Shown here piece after piece: positions 51,835 to 64,000 of a DNA stretch of 64,000 bases; the stretch's first letter is position 1, and each line of letters opens with the position of its first letter. The position numbers were made by a program, and so were the translations under genes. The notes beneath the pieces are model-generated. The model ran no database searches, was not told where the DNA came from, and was given only the letters and a program-made list of their open reading frames with translations. This DNA is from Sapria himalayana (Eukaryota > Streptophyta > Magnoliopsida > Malpighiales > Rafflesiaceae), in assembly GCA_029783825.1 (NCBI GenBank), contig JAREIK010000350.1, forward strand, positions 1 through 64,000, in the 5' to 3' direction.

Positions 51835-54800
51835 AAAATAATTTTAAAATTCTTTTCAAAAGTGAATACAATATTTATTAATAATAATCATTATATTTAT
51901 ATATCATATAAATTCAATATAAACATTTTTATTGATAAATATTAAAATAATGATGAAAAAATAAATTAATAATTTATTATTAATAAGATAGACATCAATT
52001 AAAATATAATTACAAAACCTAAAATGATTCAGAAGCAAAGCAAAATATATTACTATAAAAAAAATTTTTGTTTTGAAATTTTTTTTTCTTTCAAAAAGTT
52101 TATCTATAACTTTTTGATGAAAAATAATTTACACAAATTATATTTGTGTAACTCATAAATTATTTTGTAAATAATATTTATATAAAAATAAACAAATAAA
52201 TAATTAAAATGAATATTTAAAATTATAATTAAAAATAATGAGATTTATTATTTATTATCCAGGGTATAGCGGTCTAATTTAAATTAGATCTTTCTAACTA
52301 ATAATTAATGTTGTAATTAATATTTCTATATAAATAAACTAAAAATTAATTATAATAAAAATTTAAAATTATACTGAATAAAAATTAAATGATATTTTTG
52401 ATTTATTATTACTGTATACTAGTTTAATGGTTTAAGTATTTAGAGGTTGTCTTTTAATTGTTTAGCGATTTAGGTTTTTAGGCATTTAGTTGTTTATTGG
52501 TTTTATTTAATCAATAAAATAAAAAAAAATTTGTAATTTTTTCTCATTTTCATAGGTTATAACCTTTGAAATATAATTATATTTAAAATTTTTTGAAATG
52601 TGAATATAATATTTGGTTATAATAATATTAATAATTATATATTATATAAATTCAATATAAATAATTTTTTTGATAGATATTATAATAATGATAAAAATTA
52701 AATTAATAAAGTATTAATAATAAGATAGATATTAATTAAAAAATATTTACAAACCCAAATTGATACATAATTAAAGTAAAATATATTACTGGATAATAAT
52801 TTTTAATTTTTAAATTTTTACTTCTTTTATAAGCGTATATATATTTTTTGATTAAAAATAAATAATTTAAAATATATTTGTTGCACTCATAATTTATTTT
52901 ATGATAAATATTTGAATAAAAATAAACTGATAAATAATTAAAATGAATATATAAACTATAATAAATAGAAATTAAAATTAGATTTATTAATTATTATGTA
53001 TTATATAGCAGTTTAATGGTTTATGTATTTAGGTATTACGCGGTTTAGGTGTTTACTGATTTAATTGCATATGCATTTAGTGGTTTATAGGTTTTATTTA
53101 AAAAATAAAATAACAAAACATTTATTTTTATTATTTTTAGATATTTTCAAAGGTTATTACCATTGAAAATATAATAATTTTAAATTATTTGGAAAAGTGA
53201 ATTCAATATATAGTTATAATAATCAATATATTTATATATTATATTTCAACATAAACAATTTTAGTGATAAAAATTCTAATAATGATCAAAAAATAAATTA
53301 ATAATCTATTATTAATAAGATAGATATCAATTAAAATATAATTACAAAACATGAAATGATTTATAAGCAAAGCAAAATATATTACTATATAATAATTTTT
53401 TGTTTTGAAATTTTTTTTTATTTTAAAAAGTTTATCTATATTTTTTTGATTAAAAATAATTTACATAAATTATAAATTTCTAACTCATAATTTATTTTTT
53501 AATTAATATTTATATAAAAATAAAATATTAATAATTAAAATGAATATTAAAAATAATAATGAAAAAAAATGAGATTTATTATTTATTATTTAGGGTATAC
53601 CGATTTATATTAAGGTATATCTGCCTCACTAATAATTTATTTTGGAATTAATATTTCTATAAAAATAAACTGATAAATAATTAAAATAAAAATTAAAAAT
53701 TATACTGAATAAAAATTAAAATGAGATTTATGATTTATTATTAATGTATACCAGTTTAATGATTTAAGTATTTTGAGGTTTTGTCGTTTAGGAGTTTAGC
53801 GATTTATATTTTTAGGCATTTAGTGATTTATAGGTTTTATTTAAACAATAAAATAACAAAAAAAATTGTAATTTTTTGTCATTTTGAAATGTTATAACCT
53901 TTGAAAATTTAATAATATTTAAAATTTTTTGAATTTGAATACAATATTTAGTTATAATAATTTTAATAATTCTATATCATATAAAATAAATTTATACAAT
54001 TTTATTGATAGATATTAATTAAAAATTATTTACAAAACCCAAATTGATTCAAAATTAAAGTAAAATATAATAGTTGATCATAATTTTTAATTTTTAAAAA
54101 TACTTCTTTTATAATTATTTTAAAAGCATATATATATTTTTTAATTAAAAATAAATAATTTAAATTATATGTGTCGCACTCATAATTTATTTTGTAATAA
54201 AAATTTCTATAAAAATAAACTAATAAATAATTAAAATTAATATATAAAATAATAATAAATTGAAATAAAAATATAATTTATTAATTATTAAGTAGTATAT
54301 AGTGGTTTAATGGTTTATTTATTTAGGCATTACGGGGTTTAGAAGTTTACTAATATAACTGTGTATACATTTAGTGGTTTATAGGTTTTATTTAAAAAAT
54401 AAAATAACATAAAATTTAATTTTATTATTTTTTAATATTTCAAAAGGTTATAACCTTTGAAAATATTATAATTTTTAAATTTTTTTCAAAAGTGAATTCA
54501 ATATTTAGTTATAATAATCATTATATTTATATATCATATAAATTCAATTTAAATAATTTTATTGATAAATATTCAAATAATAATCCAAAAATAAATTAAT
54601 AATCTATTATTAATAAGATAGATATCAATTAAAATATAATTACAAAACCAATAATGATACAAAAGTATAGCAAATTATATTATTATATAATAATTTTTTG
54701 TTTTTAATGTTTTTTTCTTTTAATAAGTTTATCTATATTTTTTTTGATGGAAAATAATTTATATAAATTATAATTGTCTAACTCATAATTTATTTTGTAA

Positions 54801-56642
54801 TTAATATTTATATAAAAATAAACAAATAAATAATTAAAATGAATATATAAAATTATAATGAAAAAAATAAAAATGAGATTTATTGTTTATTATTTAGGAT
54901 ATATATGATTAAAAAAAATTATCTATTTAGGGTTTTCGAGATTTAGAAGTTATTCATTCAAGTATTTAGGCATTTAGTGGTTTATAGGTTTTATTTAAAC
55001 AATGAAATAACAAATAAATTATTTTTGATATTTTTTCAAATTTTCAAAGATTATAACTTTTGAAAATATAATAATATAAAATTCTTTGAAAATTTGAATA
55101 CAATATTTAGTAATAATAATTATTATAACGATATATAATATAAACTAAATATAAATATTTTTATTGATAGATATTATATCAATTATCAAAAAATAAATTA
55201 ATAAACTATTATTAATATGATAGATATAAATTAAAATTTAATTACAAAAACTAAAATGATTAAAAATCAAAGTAAATTTAATACTAGATATTAATTTTTG
55301 TTTTTTAGTTTTTGCCTCATTTTATAAGATTATACATTTTTTTTGATAAAAAATAAATTATTTAAATTATATTTGTATCACTCATAATTTATTTTGTAAT
55401 TAATATTTCAATATATTATTTAAATTATATTTATGGTTTACGAGTTTAAAGGCTTATGTTTTAAGGCGCTTCGGGTTTAGGAGTTTAGAGATTTATGACT
55501 TTAGGCATTTAATGGTTTATAAGTTTATTTAAACAATGATATAACTAAAATTTTATTTTTGTTATTCTTTATCATTTTTGAAGGTTATGACCTTTGAAAA
55601 TATAATAATTTTTAATTTTTTTTTATATGTGAATACTATATTTAGTTATGATAATCTTAATAATTATATATCATGAAAATTCAATATAAACAATTATATT
55701 GATAGATATTATATTAATGATCAAAAAATAAATTAATAAACTATTATTAATAAGAAAGATTTTATTTAAAATATATTTCCAAAACATAAATTTATTCAAA
55801 ATCAAATTAAAATATATTACTAAATAATAATTTTTTTGATGTTTTGCTTCTTTTTATAAGTTTATATTCCTTTTTATTAAAAGTAAATTATTTAAATTAT
55901 AATTGTCTTCCTCATAATATATTTTGTAATTTATAATTCTATAAAAATAAACTAAAAAATAATTAAAATGAATATTTTAAAATTATAATGAATACAAATA
56001 AATGTGAGATTTATTATTTATTATTCAGGATATACAGGTTTAATTGTTTATGTATTTAGGTGTTTTATAGTTTAGGAGTTTAGTGATTTAATTGTTAGAC
56101 CTTTAGTGATTTATAGTTTTTATTTAAAGAATGAAAAAACAAAAAATTTAATTTTTTGATTTTTTTAATTTTTGAAGGTTATAACCTTTGAAAATATACT
56201 AATTTTTAATTTTTTTTAAATGTGAATATAATATTTAGTTATAATAATATTAATAATTATATATAATGTAAACTCAATATAAATAATTTTATTGATAGAT
56301 AATTTTTAATTTTTAAATTTTACATCTTTTATAAGCATAAATATATATTTTGATTAAAATTAAATTATTTAAATTATATTTGTCTTACTCATAATTTATT
56401 TTGTAATAAATATTTCTATAAAAATAAACTAATAAATAATTAAATGAATATTTAAAATTATAATAAATAGAAATAAAAATTATATTTATTAATTATTATG
56501 TATTAAATATTGGTTTAATGGTTTATGTATTTAGGTATTACGGGGTTTAGGAGTATAATGATTTAAATGTGTATGTATTTAGTGGTTTATAGGTTTTATT
56601 AAGAAAATAAAATAATAAAAAATTTATTTTTATTATTTTTTG

Positions 56643-56674
56643 ATATTTTCAAAGGTTATAACCTTTGAAAATAT
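56643..56674. repeat. Perfect 32-bp palindrome (monomer signature)
   Basis: Identical in symmetry to 10147-10178, although the two monomers are 46 kb apart; core AAAGGTTATAACCTTT. Confidence 0.95.
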
Positions 56675-59600
56675 AATAATTTTTAAATTTTTTTTAATGT
56701 TAATATAATATTTATTTATAATAATCATTATATTTATATATCATATAAATTCAATATAAACAATTTTATTGATAAATATTCTAATAATGATCAAAAAATA
56801 AATTAATAATCTATTATTAATAAGATTGATATCAATTAAAATATAATTACAAAACATAAAATGATTCATAAGCAAACCAAAATATATTACTATATAATAA
56901 TTTTTTGTTTTGTAATTTTATTTATTTTAAAAAGTTTATCTATATTTTTTTGATTAAAAATAATTTACATAAATTATATTTGTCTAACACATAATTTATT
57001 TTTTAATTAATATTTTTATATTAATAAACAAATAAATAATTAAAATGAATATTTAAAATTATAATGAAAAAAATGAGATTTATTATTTATTATTTATTAT
57101 TTATTATTTAGGGTATACCGGTTTAATTAAAATTATATCTGTCTCACTAATAATTTATTTTGAAATTAATATTTTTATAAAAATAAACTGATAAATATTT
57201 AAAATATAATTTTAAAATTATACTGAATAAAAATTAAAAAGAGATTTATGATTTATTATTAATGTATACTAATTTAATTGTTTATGTATTTAGAGGTTTT
57301 GTCGTATATGTGTTAAGTGATTCATGTTATTAGGCATTTAGTGGTTTATAGGTTTTATTTAAACAATACAATAACAAAAAAAATTTTGTAATTTTTTGTC
57401 ATTTTCATAGGTTATAACATTTGAAAATATAATAATATTTAAAATTTTTTGAAATGAGATTACAATATTTAGTTATAATAATTTTAATAATTATATATCA
57501 TATAAATTCAATATAAACAATTTTATTGATAGATATTATAATAATTATCAAAAATTTAAATTAATAAAATATTAATAATAAGATAGATATTAATTAAAAA
57601 ATATTTACATAACCCAGATTGATTCAAAATTAAAGTAAAATATATTACTCGATAATAATTTTAAATTTTTAAATTTCTACTTCTTTTATAAGCGTATATA
57701 TTTTTTTTATTAAAAATAAATTATTTAAATTATATTTGTTGCACTCATAATTTATCTTGTAATAAAAATTTATATAAAAATAAACTAATAATAATTAAAA
57801 TGAATATTTAAAATTATAATAAATTGAAATAAAAAATAGATTTCTTAAATTATTATGTAGTATATAGCGGTTTAATGGTTTATGTATTTAGGCATTATGG
57901 GCTTTCGGAGTTTACTGATTTAACTGTGTATGCATTTAGTGGTTTATAGGTTTTCTTTAAAAATTTAAATAACAAAATATTTATTTTTATTATTTTTTGA
58001 TATTTTCAAAGGTTATAACCATTGAAAATACAATAATTTTTAAATTTTTTTCAAATGTGAATTCAATATTTAGTTATAATAATCATTATATTTATATATT
58101 ATATAAATTCAATATAAACAATATTATTGATAAATATTCTACTAATGATCAAAAAATAAATTAATAATCTTTTATTAATAAGATATATATCAATTAAAAT
58201 AGAATTACAAAACCTATAATGATTCAGAAGTAAAGCAAATTATATTACTATATAATAATTTTTTGTTTTTAATTTTTTTTTCTTTTAATAAGTTTATCTA
58301 TATTTTTTTTGATGAAAAATAATTTACATAAAATTTATTTGTCTAACTCATAATTTATTTTTTAATTAATATTTATATAAAAATAAACAAATAAATAATA
58401 AAATTAAATATTTAAAATTATAATGAAAAAAAAATGAGATTTATTCTTTATTATTTAGGTATACCAGTTTAATTTAAATTATATTTGTCTCACTAATAAT
58501 TTATTTTGTAATTAATATTTCAATAAAATAATACTTAAATCTATAAACTCTTTAACACAAAAGCCCCTAAACACTTAAAACTTTAAACTCGTAAACCTTA
58601 AATATAATTTAAATAATTTATTTTTCATCAAAAAAATAAAAGATTATAAAAAGAAGCAAAAACTAAAAAACAAAAATTATTAGTTGGTAATAAATTTTAC
58701 TTTGATTTTGAATAATTTTAGGTTTTGCAATTATATTTTAATTTATATCTATCATATTAATAATAGCATATTAATTTATTTTTTGATAATTGATATCATA
58801 TCTATCAATAAAATTGTTTATATTTAGTTTATATTATATATAATTATAATGATTCTTATCACTAAATATTGTATTCACATTTTAAAAAAAATTCAAAATT
58901 ATTATATTTTCTAAGGTATAACCTTTGAAAATGTGAGAAAATATCAAAATTAATTTTTTTGTTATTTCGATGTTTAAAAAAATCTTATAAACTACTAAAT
59001 GCCTAAACACTTAAGTCAATAACTCCGAAATCTCGAAAACCCTAAATAGATAATCCTTTTAAACTGGTAAACCCTAAAGAATAAATAATAAATCTCAATA
59101 TTATTTTTTCATTATAAATTAAAATATTAATTTTAATTATTTATTCATTTATTTTTATTAAATATTAATTACAATATAAATATGAGTTAGAAAATATAAT
59201 TTATATAAATTATTTTACATCAAAAAATATAGATAAACTTATAAAAAGAAAAAAAAACTTCAAAAAAAAATTTATTATATAGTAATATATTTTGCTTTCC
59301 TTTTGAATCATTTTAGGTTTTGTAATTATATTTTAATTCATATCTATCTTATTAATAATAGAATTTTAATTTATTTTTTGATCATTGTTAGAATATTTAT
59401 CAATAAAATTATTTATATTGAATTTATATGAAATATAAATATAATGATTATTATAACTAAATATTGAATTTAATTTTGAAAAAAATTTAAAAATTAGTAT
59501 ATTTTCTAAGGTTATAGCAATAAAAAATATCAAAAAATAATAAAAATAAATTTTTTGTTTATTTATTCTTTACATAAAACCTATAACCACTAAATGCATA

Positions 59601-60767
59601 CACAGTTAAATTAGTAAACTTCTAAACCTCGTAATGCCTAAATACATACACCATTAAACTGCTATATACTACTTAATTACTAATAAATCTAATTTTTATT
59701 TCTATTTATTATAATTTTAAATATTTATTTTAATTATTTATTAGTTTATTTCTATATAAATATTTATTACAAAATAAATTATGAGTGCGAGAAATATAAT
59801 TTAAATAATTTATTTTAATTAATAAAAGTATTTACGCATATAAAATAGGTAAAAATTTAAAAATTAATAATTATTATTAAGTAATATATTTTACTTTAAT
59901 TTTGAATCAATTTGGGTTTTGTAAATATTTTTAATTAATATCTATCTTATTATTTATAGTTTATTAATTTAATTTTTGATCATTATTATAATATCTAGCA
60001 ATAAAATTGTTTATATTGAATTTATAAGATATATAATTATTAATATTATTATAACTAAATATTATATTCACATTTCAAAAAATCTTAAATATTATTATAT
60101 TTTCAAAGGTTATGACCTATGAAAATGAGAAAAAATTACAAATTTATTTTTATTTTATTGTTTAAAAAAAACCTATAAACCACTAAATGCCTAAAAATAT
60201 AAATCGCTAAACTCCTAAATGACAAAACTTTTAAATACTTAAACAATTAAACTGGTATACATTAATAATAGATCATAAATTTCATTTTAATTTTTATTCA
60301 GTTTAATTTTAAATTTTTATTTTAATTATTTATCAGTTTATTTTTATAGAAATATTAATTACAAAATAAATTATTAGTTAGATTAATCTAATTTAAATTA
60401 AACCGGTATACACAAAATAATAAAAAATAAAACTCATTTTTTTTTCATTATAATTTTAAATATTCATTTTAATTATTTATTTGTATATTTTTATATAAAT
60501 ATTAATTACAACATAATTTATGAGTTAAACAAATATAATTTATATAAATTATTTTTCATCAAAAAAAAATATAGATAAATTTTTAAAAACAAATTTCAAA
60601 ACAAAAAATTATTATATAGTAATATATTTTGCTTTGCTTCTGAATCATTTTAGGTTTTTTAATTATATTTTAATTGATATCTATCTTATTAATTATATAT
60701 TACTAATTTATTTTTTGATCATTATTAGAATATTTTTCAATAAAAATGTTTATATTGAATTTATATG

Positions 60768-60787
60768 ATATATATATATATATATAT
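60768..60787. repeat. (AT)n microsatellite
   Basis: Ten AT units in the inverted block, replacing the usual TATATCATATAAATT segment. Confidence 0.85.
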
Positions 60788-61080
60788 TATTATAACTAAA
60801 TATAGTATTCACTTTTGAAAAAAATTTTAAAATTATTATATTTTCAAAGATTATAACATCTGAAAATGTCAAAAAATAAAAAAAAATAAATTTTTTTGTT
60901 ATTTCATTGTTTAAATAAAAACAATACACCACTAAATGTCTAAGCACTTAAATCACTAAACAACAAAATCCTGATACTGCTATATAGATAATCTTTTAAA
61001 CCGGTATACCCTAAATAATAATTAATAAATCTCATTTTTATTTGTTTTCATTATAATATAAAAAATTAATTTTGATTGTT

Positions 61081-61099
61081 TATATATATATATATATAT
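61081..61099. repeat. (AT)n microsatellite
   Basis: Short AT run at the same T6/T7 position, seen in complement, as the runs at 2593 and 30662. Confidence 0.85.
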
Positions 61100-61627
61100 T
61101 AATTATAAAATAAATTAAGAGTTAAAAATATAATTTATTAAAAATATTTTTCATAAAAAAATAGATAAGCTTATAAAAAACATAAAAATTTAAAAACTAA
61201 TTATTATTATTTAGTGATATATTTTGTTTTGCTTTTGAATCATTTTATGTTTTGATATTATATTTTAAGTAATATCAATCTTATTCATAATAGATTTTTA
61301 CTTTATTTTTTGATAATTATTAGAATATCTTTCAATAAAATTGTTTATATTGAATTTATATGATATATAATTATTATGATTATTATAAATATATATTGTA
61401 TTCACGTTTGAAAAGAAATTTAAAAATTATTATATTTTTAAAGGTTATAACCTTAAAAAATGAGAAAAAATGATAAAAATAAATTTTTTGTTATTTCATT
61501 TTTAAAATAAAACATATAAATCATTAAATGCTTACTTACTTATATCAGTAAGCTTATAGATCCCGAAATCCATAAATACATAAACCTTTTAACAGCTATA
61601 TACTACTTAATAAACAATAAATCTCAT

Positions 61628-62200
61628 TCTAATAATGATCAAAGAATAAATTAATAATATTTTATTAATAAGATAGATATGAATTAAAATATAATTACAA
61701 AACCTAAAATGATTCAGAAGCAATACAAAATATATTACTATATAATAATTTTTTGTTTTGAATTTTTATTTATTTTAAAAAGTATATCTATATTTTTTTT
61801 GATGAAAAATAATTTATATAAATTATATTTGTCTATCTCATGATTTATTCTGTAATTAATATATTTATGAAAATAAACAAATAAATAATTAAAAAAAATA
61901 TTTAAAATTATAATGAAAAAAAATGAGAGTTATTATTTATTATTTAGGGATACTAGTTTAATTTAAATTAGATATTTCTCACTATTAATTTATTTTGTAA
62001 TTAATATTTTGATACAAATAAATAGATAAATATTTAAAATAAAAATTTAAAATTATACTGAATAAAATTTAAAATGAGATTTATGATTTATTATTACTGT
62101 ATACCAGTTTAATGGATTAAGTATTTAGAGGTTTTTTCATTTAGGATTTTAGCGATTTATGTTTTTAGCCTTTTAGTGTTTTTAGCCTTTTAGCGATTTA
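61628..62200 (+). repeat. Short forward satellite fragment between two inverted blocks
   Basis: About one monomer in forward orientation, from CTAATAATGATCAAAG to the octamer track. It lacks a palindrome because it stops at a breakpoint inside the track. The track (62107-62198) shows extra TTTTAGCC/TTTTAGTG octamers just before the flip, with one extra base breaking the register at 62179. Confidence 0.88.
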
Positions 62201-63306
62201 TTATTAATAGTTTTTTAATTTAATTTTTCATCATTATTATATTGTCTATCAATAAAATTTGTTATATTGAATTTATAAGATATATAATTTTTAATATTAT
62301 TATAACTTAATATTGTATTCACATTTCAAAAAATTATAAATATTATTATATTTTTAAAGGTTAACCTATGAAAATGTTAACAAATTATAGAAAATTTTTA
62401 TTTTATTTTATTTTTCTATATAAAACCTATAAACCACTAAAAGACTAAAAACCTAAATTGCTAAACTCCTAACGACAAAACCTCTAAATACATAAACTAT
62501 AAAACTGGTATACATTAATAATAAATCTTAAATCTCATATTAATTTTTATTCAGTATAATTTTAAATTTTTATTTTAATTATTTATTAGTTTATTTTTTT
62601 AGAAATATTAATTATAAAATAAATTATTAGTGAGATGGATCTAATTTAAATTAAACCGGTATCCCTAAATAATAAATAATAAATAATAAATAATAAATAA
62701 TAAATAATATATAATATATAATATATAATATATAATATATAATATATAATAAATAATAAATAATAAATAATAAATAATAAATAATAAATAATAAATAATA
62801 AATCTCATTTTTTTATTATAATTTCAAATATTCATTTTAATTTTTTATTTGTTTATGTATATATAAATATTAATTACAAAATAAATTATGAGTTAGACAA
62901 ATATAATTTATATAAATTATTTTTCATTAAAAAAATATAGATAAACTTATTAAAAGACGAAAAAATTCAAAAACAAAAAATTATTATATAGTAAAATATT
63001 TTTCTTTGCTTCTGAATAATTATATGTTTTGTAATTATATTTTAATTAATATCTATCTTATTATTAATGGATTATTAATTTATTTTTTGATTTTTATTAG
63101 AATATTTATCAATAAAATTGTTTATATTGAATTTATATAATATATAAATATAATGATTAGTTTACTAAATATTGTATTCACAAATGAAAAAAATTTAAAA
63201 ATTATTCTATTTTCAAAGGTTATGACATTTGAAAATATCAAAAAATAATAAAAATAAATTTTTTGTTATTTTATTTTTTAAATAAAAACTATAAACCACT
63301 AAATGC
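62201..63306 (-). repeat. Inverted satellite block flanking hAT copy D
   Basis: Reverse complement of the satellite that follows the right end of copy A (about 6812-7803): same subtype order and length once the local heptamer expansion is subtracted. Palindrome remnants lie near 62358 (core shortened to GGTTAACC) and 63219 (GGTTATGACA). It ends CTAAATGC at 63299-63306, the complement of target word GCATTTAG. Confidence 0.88.
62666..62803. repeat. Heptamer minisatellite (TAAATAA / TATATAA)
   Basis: Nineteen full 7-bp units plus a partial: six TAAATAA, six TATATAA, seven TAAATAA. In other monomers the same place holds two to five complementary TTATTTA units just before GGTATACC, so this is a local expansion with one base change spread through the middle units. 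Confidence 0.95.
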
Positions 63307-64000
63307 TAGGGGTGCTCATGGGACGGGAAGGGATGGAGATTACAAATCTCCAGTCCCTTCCCATAGTTCGGAGATTTTTTTTTGAAGATCTAGACTTGTC
63401 CGATAGGTTTAAAATATCGGGATGGGACGGAACGTAGATCGGGGATTTTTGTAGGAGCAAACAGTTCCGGGACGGAACGGAGTTCAGACATTTTTTTCAA
63501 TTTATTTTCTTCAAACCGGCCAAGTTAGTTCATCTCGAAACCTTTTGTTGTACCATTTATCATTCCTAAGTTATGTATCTTTCAAACTCAAATTGGGCCA
63601 ATTTTGTTTTGTCAAATAGGCTGAATACCGCAAACGAGTTCCATTAGCTTGTCAAAAGCTTTGATGTGCAGAAAAGGATAGAAATATTAAATAGAACGGG
63701 ACCGAGTTGTGTGCTTAATTTGGTTCTTTGTTTTGTCACAAGTTGACTTTGTTCAGCCGAGTGAAATTTAACCATAATAGCAATACTACATTTCTTAAAC
63801 AATTACTTAAAATATTAAGGAATAGCTAAAAATGACCACAAACATTGGTAGCAGCAATTACTACTTAAGTAATTGCTAAAATTACGAAGCTTAATATAAC
63901 AAAATAAAATACAACTAATAACAACCTTGATAATAATCATTTCAAACGTCCATCCCGGAACAGCAACGAAAATCCAAATCCAATTAATTATCTTTTCTAC
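63307..64000 (-). mobile_element. hAT transposon copy D, 3' end only, continues beyond window
   Basis: On the minus strand. The 3' terminal repeat appears as TAGGGGTGCTCATGGG at 63307, next to CTAAATGC. The rest matches the 3' non-coding regions of copies A-C up to the segment GTAGAAAAGATAATTAATT at the window edge. No transposase coding sequence is reached. A subterminal hairpin (63325-63362) has arms GGGAAGGGATGGAGATT and AATCTCCAGTCCCTTCCC around ACA, with one unpaired base; it is the best preserved of the four. Confidence 0.93.

Larger units (their letters stand above)
45000..58530 (+). repeat. AT-rich satellite array, block 5 (forward)
   Basis: About twenty-two monomers; palindrome cores near 45079, 45828, 46420, 47165, 47646, 48529, 49474, 50083, 51220, 51816, 52555, 53150, 53890, 54446, 55047, 55583, 56178, 56654, 57410 and 58011. 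The run T1 to T7 (49030-51720) repeats the order at 40-2760. Internal deletions are visible near 47940, 48700-48960, 50640, 54010 and 56300. The block ends where the satellite flips orientation at about 58530. No gene is seen. Confidence 0.94.
58531..61627 (-). repeat. Inverted satellite block (about 3.1 kb)
   Basis: Monomers here read in reverse complement: TAAACCACTAAATGC, ATAAGCTTAT and the octamer words appear as their complements. Degenerate palindromes lie near 58915, 59512, 60109, 60849 and 61443. Read from 61620 back to 58530, the subtype order (T5, T6, T7, long, GGCATTACG, TTTTCGAGA, T8) is the same as in 13100-16190, with nearly equal length. The block is therefore an inverted copy of a defined higher-order segment. 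Confidence 0.9.

Noticed and set aside
62666..62803. CRISPR-like array
   Set aside because: The units are 7 bp, contiguous and without unique spacers; it is a simple minisatellite in a plant repeat.
1..64000. Organelle DNA as an explanation for the A+T richness
   Set aside because: No plastid or mitochondrial gene, tRNA or rRNA is present, and long satellite arrays with hAT insertions are nuclear features.
1..64000. Identification as a centromere
   Set aside because: Satellite with higher-order order and a conserved dyad is suggestive, but sequence alone cannot show it. CENH3 mapping would be needed.

Overview
The window looks like nuclear, heterochromatic DNA from a flowering plant. The main reason is the only recognisable protein relic: a degenerate BED-zinc-finger hAT transposase of the plant RICESLEEPER/Ac type with a DUF4413-like and a C-terminal hAT dimerisation domain. 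I cannot name the species. No intact host gene, rRNA, tRNA or CRISPR array was seen. Almost all the DNA is one very A+T-rich (by eye well over 80%) tandem satellite, with about 80 monomers recognised.

Layout: satellite 1-4711; 5'-truncated hAT copy A 4712-6811; satellite 6812-20411; a 576-bp GC-richer foreign insert 20412-20987; satellite 20988-25190; full-length hAT copy B 25191-28904; satellite 28905-41302; full-length hAT copy C 41303-44999; satellite 45000-58530; inverted satellite 58531-61627; a short forward block 61628-62200; inverted satellite 62201-63306; and the end of hAT copy D, on the minus strand, from 63307 past the window edge.

The monomer occurs in two lengths, about 590 bp and about 740 bp. 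The long form carries an extra copy of a roughly 150-bp internal module. In forward orientation each monomer contains: (i) a track of normally eleven degenerate 8-bp units related to GTTTAGGG, in which length changes occur in whole octamers; (ii) an A/T linker; (iii) a 28-32-bp palindrome centred on GGTTATAACC; (iv) about 450 bp of A/T-rich body with conserved islands; (v) a short TTATTTA heptamer run just before GGTATACCGG. Monomers fall into recognisable subtypes that recur in the same order, so the array has a higher-order structure, broken by deletions and inversions.

The hAT copies share the same insertion point inside the octamer track (target GCATTTAG), similar flanking monomer subtypes, and, in the three copies that retain coding sequence, the same premature stops. 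The simplest reading is one insertion of an element that died and was then copied passively with the satellite. The most novel signals are the octamer track, the palindrome with some arm changes that preserve pairing, and this incorporation of a dead transposon into a higher-order repeat.
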